Source: Pleodorina starrii
Taxonomy: Eukaryota > Chlorophyta > Chlorophyceae > Chlamydomonadales > Volvocaceae
Assembly: GCA_030267565.1 (NCBI GenBank)
Contig: BRXU01000011.1
Location: forward strand, 2,346,501 to 2,410,500
Length of the DNA: 64,000 nt
Direction of reading: 5' to 3'
A program made the position numbers and the translations under genes. Under the pieces are notes generated by a model, which saw nothing but the letters and a program-made list of their open reading frames with translations, made no database searches and had not been told where the DNA came from. This document shows, one piece after another, positions 1 through 9,678 of the stretch. Every line of letters begins with the position of its first letter. The stretch's first letter is position 1.

Positions 1-1323
1 CGTCGGCCGCGGCGGCGCCGTCGCGTCGCGCGCCAGCCCCGCCACCTCCACCGGCGTCAACGCCAGCCGCACGTTGCGCAGCGCCAGCCGTGTCGGCACT
101 CCGGTGCCCAACATCCGGCGCCCGAAGTCGAAGGTCCAGACGGGGGCGCGGAGCAGCCCCAACGGGTAGGAGGTCGCCGGGCCAGGCGGCAGGCCTCTCA
201 GCGCTAGGTCTCGCAGCACGACGCGCGCTTTGCTTGCCAGCCGTATCAGGGAGCCGCTGCCGGTCAAGTCCAGCTGTGTAGTGGGGGCGGCGCCCGGCGG
301 GCCGGAGATGATGAGATAGTCCAGCGTCAGGACGATCGGTGCTGGCGGCGGCGGCGACGCTGGTGGCGGCGGCGCTGGTGATGGCGGCGCTAGCGGTGGC
401 TGCAGTGGCGTCAAAGGCGGAGGGGTTGCGGAGCTGGGAGGTGGTGGTGGGGCGGCGGCGGCGGCGGCGGCGGCGGAGGGCGCCAGGAGGGACATGTTGC
501 GAGAGATGAAGACGTACGCGCGGATGCTGCCGGACAACCCTGACGCAGCGGCGGGCCACGTCAGCGGGGCAGCCACCGCCGCCAGCACGTCGGCTCCGGT
601 GGCGGCGACCACCGACACGCACGGCGGCGGCGGCGGCGCCGCCGCCGCCTGGCAGGTGACGGTGGCGTTGAGCAGCTCCAGGGTAGGCGTGACGTACGAC
701 AGGAATGTGACGCTGCCGTAATCGACATTGAAGTCGGGGGAGGGCAACGTCTGGTTGCAGGCGAAGGATTGGAGGAGCGCCAGGTCGCTGCAGGACGGCA
801 CGACGATGCGGACGTTTAGGAGGCGCAGTCTGGCGTTGGCGCCGATGGAGATGGCGAGGGGCGCGGGGGGCCCAAACGGTCGTGTGGGGGCGCGCAGCAG
901 CGCTCCGGAGATTTGAAGGTTGCTAAGCGTGAGGGTAGCGTCTGCAGGAACGTGCAGCAGGGGCTCGGAGATGCTGGCCGGCAGCGCGAGCCATGCGCTG
1001 TAGGCGGTCGTGTCGATGGCGCCGCGCCGCTGCGGCACGGCCTCGCGCCCGGCGATGACCGTGCTGCGGCTTGCGAGTGTTGCGGATGGAGACTGCGGCT
1101 GCGGTCGGATGGTCCAGTTGCCGTCGCCAAGCGAGCAGAGCGCGGAGGAGGCTCCTGGAGCACCACCATCGTCGTCGTTGCGGCCGAGCGGCCGCGGGCA
1201 GACAGCCAAGAGGAACTCCGCAGCGGATGAGAACGTGGATTGTTGAGCAAGGTTGAACCGTAATAGTAATGAGGGCAGGAGCAGCAGCAGCAGTGGTAGC
1301 GTGGCCTTGCGCCGCGCACCCAT
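1..1323 (-). CDS. Secreted proline-rich protein, 5' part (3' end outside window)
   Basis: An uninterrupted frame runs from an ATG at 1323 to the left edge, about 441 codons, with no stop in the stretches I translated. The N-terminus is a clear signal peptide: basic start MGARRK, then a Leu-rich core ending near LAQ at residues 26-28. Two stretches of alternating hydrophobic residues follow, built around LRLLNVRI (about residues 183-190) and again LALRNVRLA near the edge. They are separated by a Pro/Ala linker rich in PPPP and SPAPPPP. Alternating hydrophobic segments plus Pro linkers are common in extracellular matrix and wall proteins of volvocine algae, but I recognise no named domain. A parallel beta-helix (pectin-lyase-like) fold is a guess. 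Several N-x-S/T sites suggest glycosylation. No intron is needed within the visible part. Secretion is well supported; the function is not. Confidence 0.72.
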   Translation of the reverse strand, partial: MGARRKATLPLLLLLLPSLLLRFNLAQQSTFSSAAEFLLAVCPRPLGRNDDDGGAPGASSALCSLGDGNWTIRPQPQSPSATLASRSTVIAGREAVPQRRGAIDTTAYSAWLALPASISEPLLHVPADATLTLSNLQISGALLRAPTRPFGPPAPLAISIGANARLRLLNVRIVVPSCSDLALLQSFACNQTLPSPDFNVDYGSVTFLSYVTPTLELLNATVTCQAAAAPPPPPCVSVVAATGADVLAAVAAPLTWPAAASGLSGSIRAYVFISRNMSLLAPSAAAAAAAAPPPPPSSATPPPLTPLQPPLAPPSPAPPPPASPPPPAPIVLTLDYLIISGPPGAAPTTQLDLTGSGSLIRLASKARVVLRDLALRGLPPGPATSYPLGLLRAPVWTFDFGRRMLGTGVPTRLALRNVRLALTPVEVAGLARDATAPPRPT

Positions 1324-1711
1324 GACTTATAGCCACTGCTTGAACCCCCAACTGAAGAGTAGCGGTCATCCTCTCATGTTGAGAATAATGCTGAAACTAC
1401 ATCCAATAAACATTGCTCCCAGCGCGCGAGCTTGGAGTACCGGTAGAGAGAACCTTACTGTCAAAACAGATTGTTATTGTTGAAGCTTAAATATACTTAT
1501 TGCTTTTCTTTAAGTGACAGCGATTATTCGGAACCGCACTACGCTAGACGATGCCCGGCCGTTCGGCCCGCCTCACATTCTTCTGTCATCAAAAGACCAG
1601 CTTACTGTAACTTCGTATCGTATCGCTCAATAGGGGTGTTTCTATGGGCCCGAAACCACAATCTACGGGGACCTACGGGGTAGCTCGTCCCACCGTACCG
1701 TAGGAAAATTC

Positions 1712-1753
1712 TCCTACTTTGCTACGCCGACTTTGGCCCGTAGCAAAGTAGGA
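1712..1753. repeat. Perfect 15-bp hairpin inside the DNA element
   Basis: TCCTACTTTGCTACG at 1712-1726 is matched by its exact reverse complement at 1739-1753, with a 12-base loop. A shorter TAGGA/TCCTA pair lies just upstream. It is probably part of the internal structure of the surrounding element. Confidence 0.7.
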
Positions 1754-2049
1754 AGTCGTAGGATGGAGCTAGTGGAGCTAGCGGAGCGAGCTCATTACTG
1801 CAACTTTCCCGCTTCCTTGGCCACCGATGTACTCGGAAAAAAGCGGGCTTCTCCCAAGGCTAATTGTTCAGAAGGAGCGGCTTCTTAGCATGGAAATGTG
1901 CAATTCTCAGAGGCATTCATAGATGTCTTGCTTTATACTATAAGTTATCAAGTCATAGCATATTAGCCTCTTATGCGAGGGCGCGTTTGCAAGCCATCAC
2001 TAGACCATGAACAACTGGGGTTCCTTTTCGTTGAACGCGCCGCATCAGA

Positions 2050-2172
2050 ATGATAATCTCGGACTTCTGGGAACATCTGGAGTCTGTACTGGATCATGTC
2101 CATAAGCAGGGCAATGACCTGCTCGTTTGTGGGAGCCATCCTTATATCGGCGTGGGTTCGCGGTGCCGATAG
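2050..2172 (+). pseudogene. Possible LINE endonuclease fragment
   Basis: A 40-codon frame contains SDFWEHLESVLDHV and, 5 residues later, NDLLVCGSH. Non-LTR retrotransposon endonucleases often have an aromatic/Leu helix followed by a hydrophobic strand and GDFN at this spacing. Here GSHP would be a decayed GDFN. The frame stops at 2172 and no neighbouring LINE sequence is evident. It lies inside the inverted-repeat element, so it would be a captured or nested remnant. The match is short and may be chance. Confidence 0.28.
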
Positions 2173-2630
2173 CTCTAACGGAGTGTCCTAAATTTATGAT
2201 ACAACTCCATAAGATTGATCCTAGCAAAAGGTGCAAAATTGCATCGGTTCCACTATGGTTTCAGGAGGTCCATAGAAACGGCCCCTGTACGGATTCTACG
2301 CGCATTCTATGTACGAGATAGATACGCCCGGAACCAAAAGCCATAGAAACACCCCTAATGAGGTGATCGGCATAATTTTATACCTTGTCGGCTTTCTTGC
2401 CTTACGCAAACTCAACGCAAACTCAAGTTGCCCGTACTTGTCTAGGATGCGGAATTTACAAGGGGGACCGGTTTTCACACCGGTCGCTAGCCGTACAGGC
2501 TAGACAGACTGTTCATCCTACCCCAGGGGCACCCGCAAAGGGGTGCCAAACGCAAAGCCACCAGGGCCCACCAGCACCAAGCCCGCACGACGCACGAAGC
2601 GTGAAAGAGTCAGAGACAAGGAGCGCCGAC

Positions 2631-2830
2631 CATGCTCCTGGAAAACAACACGCAAGTAGCTCCCAACCGAGCACCTGGACAGGAAGCGCCTACCATGCTC
2701 CTGGAAAACAACACGCAAGTAGCTCCCAACCGAGCACCTGGACAGGAAGCGCCTACCATGCTCCTGGAAAACAACACACAAGTAGCTCCCAACCGAGCAC
2801 CTGGACAGGAAGCGCCTACCAAGCTCCTGG
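2631..2830. repeat. 63-bp tandem repeat, three copies plus a partial fourth
   Basis: Copies start at 2631, 2694 and 2757, with a truncated fourth at 2820. They are nearly identical (one C/A change near the third centre, and an altered first base in the fourth). The unit is a multiple of three, so all frames through it stay open as 21-residue repeats, for example LLENNTQVAPNR plus nine more residues. The recent, near-perfect array explains the overlapping frames on both strands here. Confidence 0.9.
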
Positions 2831-3978
2831 TTCATCGCAAGGGTGCAACCAAATCAGCACCCCGAGTCGCATCATGACAGCGCGACCTGACAGAACAGTC
2901 TGACCCTTGTAAAGTCGATTCCTGTTTTATATCGAGCGCCCCCTAGTAGGACGCGGCAGCACGGCCTGCGAAAAAGAAGGCCGCACGGGCGGACCCTCCT
3001 ACCCAAGCGTCAGCGACGCAACCCACAGCCCTAGCAAGAAGGCAAATCCAGACGATTGCGAATTAGCCTGCTGCCCAGCGCAGGCAGCCGGCGAGCCGTG
3101 CGCCGCCAAACCGAAGCATCATCATTGCAAGCGCTCCTGCAACGGCCGCCCCTCCCAAAGCGGCCGCGTAAGTTGGGCCCCGACAGCTTGCAGAAGTACA
3201 CGCAGTCGACGAAGCTCCACAGGCGACGAGCGGAGCACCAGATGCCCAGCGAGCAGAAGATCATCCACCATCGAACCGGAGACGCCGACCAGCCGAAGAC
3301 CGAGAGAAAACGCCGAATCAACTCCTCAACGAGAAGCCAACTGGCAGGCTGAACGGCCCGAAAGCCGCGGTCGCTGCGGAGCACCCATCCCACCCAGAAT
3401 CCCACAAAGGGAAGACAAAAATTGGTCACATGGTAGGAACCTATGTGTAGGAACCTTGTCTAGCCCATAGCCGCAAAGGAAGTACAGTGTACGCGACTGT
3501 ACGTGATGCCTGTCGGAGCAAATGCGGCTCGCCGGACGACTCATCTTTCCTCGATGTTACTGCTTTCCTTGATGGAAACGCCCATCGCTGTGGTGCAAGC
3601 CAAATTTTACACGGCGGCGCATAAGCACGGCGCTCCTCGTTGCGCGATCATGGTCCGAACTTGCTCGCGGCTTTGAGCCACCTTCACAGCCTTTCGCGAC
3701 TGTACCGCCAAAACTGCGCTCCGGGGCCTCAACCACGCCTGCCGCATGCCACATCGGAACCGGCCCAGCCCAACCAACACCGCCCCTGGACCAGCCCCTA
3801 CAGGCGCCAGAGGCAGCGGCGCAGCATTTCCGGCGACCGCCACGCGACCGCCAGACCCGCCCTGCAGGGGCACCCGCAGCGCGGCGGGCTGGCTGTGACC
3901 GCTCGCAGCCACCACCGCGACAGCCCACCCCCGACCGTTCCTCTCGGCAGGCAAGGCAGCGGCCCGAGGGGCTGCTTA

Positions 3979-4024
3979 CCACCACCACCACCACCACCAC
4001 CACCACCATCCACCACCACCACCA
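3979..4024. repeat. CAC trinucleotide microsatellite
   Basis: A run of CAC/ACC triplets broken only by a CATCCA step. It creates artificial poly-His, poly-Pro, poly-Thr and poly-Val frames on the two strands. Confidence 0.9.
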
Positions 4025-4139
4025 CCAACCCCCCAAGCGCACTCCAGGCGTTACGAGAGGGCCCTCCGGGCCCCGCAGGGCCCATCTTGCCACGCCCTTT
4101 GTGCAACCGCGCGAGAAGAGATACTTCGCAGTTCCACAG

Positions 4140-4230
4140 TATCAGATCAGATCAGATCATTTCCGGCCAGACAGATCAAATTAGATCAGATAACTTCCGG
4201 CCAGACCAGATCAGATCTGATCAGGTCAGT
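4140..4230. repeat. Imperfect tandem repeat of GATCA and TTCCGGCCAGA blocks
   Basis: Blocks of (A)GATCAGATCAGATCA alternate with TTCCGGCCAGA two to three times, with a period of about 30 bases. The block lies about 170 bases beyond the stop codon of the MYND gene and may fall in its 3' untranslated region. Confidence 0.75.
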
Positions 4231-4397
4231 CACGTCGCGCACAAAGCCGCCGCCAGCCGACTGTAGGGCCGTATCATCAGCCGTATTACGGACCGGCACT
4301 CGCAGCATCGCGCCACCCGGCCCTCCCCCGCCCACCCGATCGAGAGCAGCCCTGCGGGCCGCGCACCCGCCTCCGCCACCGCCGACCGACCCGTGGG

Positions 4398-7300
4398 TCA
4401 GTCCAGCTCATTGAGGCAGTCCACCCCCGCCGCCGCCAGCGCGGGCCCGCCAACGCCCACTCCTCCGCCGCTCGACGCCGCCCCTCCCGCCGCCATTGCC
4501 CCAGGAGCAGTACCCGCAGCAGCAACGACGCCGTCGACCTCAGCACCCCGGGGCCCCGGAGCTACCGAGTGCGCTCCCCTCGCCGTCGCGGCGGCGGCCG
4601 CCTCCGCCGGCGCGCCGCCGCTCCCACATCCGCCGCCGCCTGGCCTGGCCGCGGTTGCCGGCCCGCTGCTTATCGAGCCTGCGCCATTGCGGACATGGCA
4701 ATCAGTCCCGCCGCCGGGGCTGCCGCCGCCGGCGCTGGCGTTCCCGGCGCCGGCCACCGCCTGCGTCTGCTGCTGCGGCTGTTCCTGCTGCCGCCGCCAC
4801 GCCTCCGCCAGCTGCGGGCACTCCTTCTTGTGGCCGTCCCGCCAATGCGTCGACTGAGGGCCGTGGCCGCCGACGAGGAGCGGGAAGCGGGAGGCCGTCC
4901 GTCGGGGCCGTCAGGACCCGAGCGTGGGAGAGAGTGGGAACGAGGAAGGGAACGAGGGAGGGACGTGGGGGTGAGAGAGACAGGGAGAGAGGGGTGTGAC
5001 GAGGGAGGCGGCCGCGAACCGTGCACGGCTCTTCCAACTCCGCGCCCATGGTCGCCACACCCATATCCGCACCCACACCCCACCACCCCTTCCAATCCCC
5101 ATCTACGGTATCTTCTGTTTTACCCCCATCGTCCCACCTGGCAGTGCGCCGAGCAGTAGAACGCACTCTTGCACGCGCCACAGCGCTTGAAGCCGCCCGC
5201 GCCGCCTCCGGCCTGCTGCTGCTGCAGCGCCAGCAGCCCCTCCCGCTGCAGACACGAGGGGTTGGCGCACTTGCGACCCAGAGCCGCTGTGGCACCCTCC
5301 AGCTGCACCGCCCCGCGACTGCGAGCCACGCCCGGCCCCTCGCCCATGGCCCGCAGCTGGGCCCGTTTGGCTTCCTCCTCGGCGGCAAGCGCGGCAGCCT
5401 GAGTCGGGTTTCGGAGCGAGGAGCGAGGTTCGGAGCGAGCGAGCGAGCGAGCGAGAAAGGGTTTCGAGGAGGGGCCGGGTTTAGAGTTTCGGAGCGGCAA
5501 GAGAGAGAGAGAGAGGTTTCGGGGCTCTGTCGCGGGATTCCACCCACCCAGCCCGCCCAGCCCACCGACCTGGTCCACCGCGTTACGCTGCGCGCCTTTC
5601 AGCGCCGCTTGCATGTTGAAGGAGGAAGCCTTGCCGCCCAAGTCACCACCGGCGGCGGCGGCGGCGGCAGCCGCGGCGCCGCCGCCGTTGCTCACCCCGT
5701 CCGCCGCCGACGCCGACGCCGACGCCGACGCCCCCGGCGCGCTCCCACTGGCCCCCGCCTCGCCGCTCGACCCGCCCCCATTCCCCCCGCTGCCGCCTCC
5801 GTTGCTGCTGCCCGCCGCCTGCGCACCCGCGCCCCGCTGCTGCAGGTCCGCCAACGTGATCTGCCGCCGCGGCGGCACGAACGCAGCAAACGCGTCCGGA
5901 TGCTCCAAAACCAAACCCCACAACCCCTGGCTCCCGCCGCCGCCGCCGCCGCTGCTACTCGCCGCCGCAGCGGCCTTGGGCGACCGCGCGTCGAACCAGT
6001 ACGAGTACTCGACGGCCGCCGGCGTCGCCGGCGTCGCCGCCGCCGCCGGCGGCGGCGTCAGGGCCTCCAGCCGCTCCGCCTCCGTCGGCCGCGACGCCGC
6101 CGTCGCGGCCTGCTCGTCCGTCAGCAGTACGAGGATCTGGATCTCGCCGGCGGCGCCGCCGACGACGAGCGCCAGCTCGTTGACCGCCAGCGTCGTTGGC
6201 TGCCAGCCCATCCGCGCCACCGCCAGCAGCGCCCCCGCCGTCGACCAGAGCTTGACGGTGCCGTCGGCGCCGGCGGAGGCGATCTGGCCGCGGTGGGGCA
6301 GGCAAGCCACGGCGCCCACTGCGCCGCGGTGGTAGCCCCGCCAGTGCGCCACATCCTGCGGCGGCTGCTGCAGATGCTGCTGCTGGGTCTGGGTCTGGGA
6401 AGACGGGGTCCCTTGCAGCAGGCCCCACACCCATACCTGCAGCGCGGCGGGTCGGTGAGGTGGGTTGGGGCCCTCCCGGGTAAGGATAAGGCACGTTGTC
6501 GTACTAGGCAGGCTGACAGGCTGAAACGACAAGGGTAGAGGAAGGCAATCCAAATAAAGAAAGAAAAACCAAGATCGCACGACAAACCCCACCCCCACCC
6601 CCCACCCCACCCCACCGTTCCGTCCTCGCAGCCCATGACAATCATGTTTCCGTCGTAGTCGCAGCTCAGCGGTCGGGTCAGTCCCGCCAGGTGGTGAGAG
6701 ATGCCGGGCACCTCGCAGCCCGTGCGCTGCACCGGGTGGATCTGGAGGGGGGGGGGCGCGGGGGGGGGGCAAGGGGGAAGGGGAAGGGGTGATCTTAGGG
6801 TTTTAATCCCGCCCACCCCGGCCGTCCCACGGGTCAGCAGGCCGTAGCCCGCTCTTCTTCCACCTTCCTCCTCTCGCGCCCCCTCCGCCGCCACACCGTC
6901 ATCGCCACCGCCTGGCAAGTCAGTCAGCCAGCCAGCCAGCCAGCCACCCATCGCCTACCCCACACACCCACCCATCCACCCACCCACCACCGCCCCAGCC
7001 AGCCCCCCAGTCCGCCACCCCAGCCCACCCCCCCACCCCCCCCACCCACCCACTGCAGCAGCGGGTCCCTGCCCTGCATCCACGACACGGTGAGCAGCAC
7101 ATCTCGGGCCAGACAGGCATGCAGCACATTGGCGGAGAGCAGCGCCTCCGGGGTGTCGGGGGGGCCGCTGCGGCCCAGAGTGCCAATGATCTTGGCGTCA
7201 CTCTGGGGGAGGGGGAGGGGGCGGGGCAGGAGAGGGCATGGGGCAGGGGCAAGGGAAGGGGGAGAGAGGTGGGTTTTGCACGAGTAGGCTTCGGAGCCCA

Positions 7301-9678
7301 GTGAGAGGTGAAAACGTGCGCGGGCAGGGGAATGAAGTGTCAGGGAAGGAGGGGGGTTGGGTTGGGTTGGGTGGTTGGAAAAGAGAGGGCGGGGGTGCTG
7401 AGGACCCAGCGACCGCCGCGGGGGGACGGAGGCGAGGTTGGCGGACCTGAGGCCGGCTCTGGACGCAGCGCCCCAGAAAGGCAGGGACAGGGACAGGGAA
7501 GGCAGGGAAGGATGGGCAGGCGAGGGCGCCAGAGAGGCGAGCGCGGGTGTGCCAGGAAGGGTGGACACGAGACCGCAGCGATGGGGCAGCGATGTGTTTG
7601 GCCTGTGAGCGCCCGGGGGGAGCCGGCCGGGGCAAGGGGGTTATCCACGGTTAGGCCTGAGCAAGGGGGAGTGCGGGTCGAGAAGAGGGAGAGGCCCACC
7701 AACCACCAACCGCCCTGACCAAACCATCAACCGTCAACCGTCTCACCAGCCTCCAGGCGCTCACGCGGCCGTTGCCCCGCGTGTGAACCACCATCACCGC
7801 ATCTCCGCCGCCTCCGCCTCCGCCATCTCCTCCTCCTCCTCCTCCCCCACCTCCCCCTGCCCCTGCACCCCCGCCTCCACCGCCTCCTCCTCCTCCCCCT
7901 CCACCTCCCCCGCCGCCGCCGCCGCCCGCCTGCCTCAGCGGGCCCAGCTTGACGCAGTAGATGGGCAGCGAGTCGAGCTGCAGGTCGGGCGCGAAGAACT
8001 GAGTGAAGGTGGCGTCCAGGGAGGGCGACTGGCGCTTCCACACGCGCACGTAGCCGGCGGCGGTGCCGGCAGCGATGTAGGTACGGGAGGCGTCCAGGCA
8101 AGTCACTGGAGCGCCTGCCTGAGGGTTGGGGGGGTTGGGCCGGGGAGGGAGGGGTTAGGGCAGGTGACAGGGGAGCGGGAGAGTCGGAGCGGGAGAGGGA
8201 GGGCAGGTGCGGGTGCCGGTGTTTCGCCTCTCTTGCACCCCCCCCAGACCCCAGGCCCCCTCAAGCCCTTCTCCTCCTCCCCCTCCCCCTCACCGTGAGT
8301 GTCTGCTGCCGGGTCCAGTGGGCGGTGTCCCAAATGGAGATGCGGCCGCTGCTGCTGGCGTCAGCAGCCACCAACAGGTCACCCTGGCGGCGGAGGGAGG
8401 GAGGGGAGGGGAGGGAGGGGAGGGCGGGGAGGGCGGGGAGGGAGGGAGGGAGGGAGAGGTAACAACAAGCGTGCGATGGGGCAGGGAGATAACATGGCAG
8501 ACGCGCCGCAGCCAAGTAACCGGGGGGTTTGTCTCGAGGAGGAGGGCAAGTCAAGGGTCTGTCCACACGGGGGGTTGGTGGTGGGGGAGGGCGCTGGCGG
8601 CTGTGAGGCGCTGCGTAGCGGCAGCGACACCGGCAGCGTAGCGCCTCAAGTCAAGGAGTACAATGCTCGAGGACGCAACCACCCCCCCCTTTCTGGCCCC
8701 TCGGGACCCCTCCACCCACCCCGCCCCCCGGCTCCTCAGTGCCGTGCTTGGGGCCCCGGACCGCCCGTTTCCGGGGCGGTACCCCGGGGTCCCCTCCCTA
8801 TCGCCCCCAGACACGCGTGCGCCAAACCCCCACACCCGCAGTACGACGCACCCGTACGACCACCGCGACGAAGCGCTCTCCATCCACTTCCAGCAGCTGC
8901 TGTACCGGCCTAAACTCGGGTTCATCCTGGAGGAGAGGGCGAACCGGGTGGGCGGCGGGATGAGGGATGGCACGTGGGATGTAGGCACGTGAGGGTGCCC
9001 CACAGGGCGAACGAAGCACGCTACGGGAGGCGGAGAGGCGCCCTAAAGAAAGTCTTCAAACACAAGGAGGGAAAGTTCAAGGAGGGCAGGAACAAGAGGC
9101 AAGAGCCAGGCGGCGGGCGCCGGCCGCGGGGCTGGCTGAGACCCCTGGCCGCAATCGCCTCGCCGGCTGCCTTCTGGAACCTTCCTAGCCATTAGCCGGA
9201 GCCCCCCACATGCATACACGCGCACCCCCCCCGCCCCCCCCCCCCCCCACACACACAAACTTCGGCACCAGCCGCCGTGTCTCACCCGGGAGGTCGGCGC
9301 CCAAGCCCTCACGCAGGGAGCATAGCCTGCGGGTTGGGACCGCGCGGCGGTGGTCAGACGCGGCTGCGCGTGCGTGTGGGGAGCCCGTGCTGCGACGCGC
9401 GCTCTGCCGGGGGCAGGGCACGGAGGGCAGCTGGCAGCAGCCCTCGCAGGTGCATGCTTACCTGTGACGGCTATGATGGGGGGCCAGCTGAAGGAGCAGG
9501 CCACATTCGCGACGCTGGCCTTGCAGAGCCAGTATCTGCGGAGCGCATTTCCAAAAGTTCCTTTACCGGGCTCGATTTGGGGTAAGATTTCAAGTTGCTG
9601 CTGTTGCCATTGTTGCGATGATGGCATAGCTGCGCTTGCGCACCTCAATGGGGCGTCGTCCGGAAAGAAGGTTTCCAT
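4398..9678 (-). CDS. WD40-like repeat protein with C-terminal MYND zinc finger
   Basis: Minus-strand multi-exon gene. Well-supported exons: 9462-9678 (ATG at 9678), 9286-9326, 8852-8926, 8294-8383, 7747-8114, 7054-7202, 6616-6741, 5570-6436, 5138-5398 and 4398-4853 (TGA). One more exon near 8570-8713, around VASSSIVLLDL, has uncertain ends, because the simple splice there would shift phase. The N-terminal two thirds reads as beta-propeller blades: PIIAVTGGYAPCVRAW, SSSGRISIWD, AAGTAAGYVRVWKR, VMGCEDGTVWVWG (restored across the 6437-6615 intron) and ASAGADGTVKLW. A Gly/Ala/Gln-rich linker follows. The MYND finger is CANPSC..CGACKSAFYCSAHCQ joined across the 4854-5137 intron to STHWRDGHKKEC, so all Zn ligands are present. 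A low-complexity tail ends the protein. MYND and WD40 are both protein-interaction modules, so an adaptor or regulatory role is inferred. No orthologue is recognised. Confidence 0.82.

Larger units (their letters stand above)
1633..2355. mobile_element. Small TA-flanked inverted-repeat DNA element (MITE-like)
   Basis: The 15 bases at 1633-1647 (GGGGTGTTTCTATGG) are the exact reverse complement of 2341-2355. A TA dinucleotide lies directly outside each end (1631-1632 and 2356-2357). The similarity continues imperfectly outward, CTCA-N-TA on both sides. A subterminal copy of CCATAGAAAC lies at 2270-2279, and a perfect hairpin lies inside at 1712-1753. No transposase frame is visible. Terminal repeats with a TA target duplication are typical of Tc1/mariner-like elements and their non-autonomous derivatives; assignment to that class is inference. 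Confidence 0.6.
2363..4397. other. Repeat-rich spacer without a supported gene
   Basis: This stretch holds the 63-bp tandem array (2631-2830), a CAC run (3979-4024) and a GATC-rich tandem array (4140-4230). Short frames exist on both strands (for example 2385-2903 and 3640-4266 plus), but they lack recognisable domains and their composition follows the repeats. The 2385-2903 frame includes a CLGCG motif before the repeats and could be a worn retroelement ORF1. I do not call it. Confidence 0.6.

Noticed and set aside
2631..2830. CRISPR-like array
   Set aside because: The repeat units are contiguous, without unique spacers, and the DNA is eukaryotic.
5021..6538. 505-codon plus-strand frame
   Set aside because: It is antisense to the WD40/MYND coding exons; its Arg/Pro/Ala runs are the complement of the Gly/Ala-rich linker, and it crosses the splice sites of the real gene.
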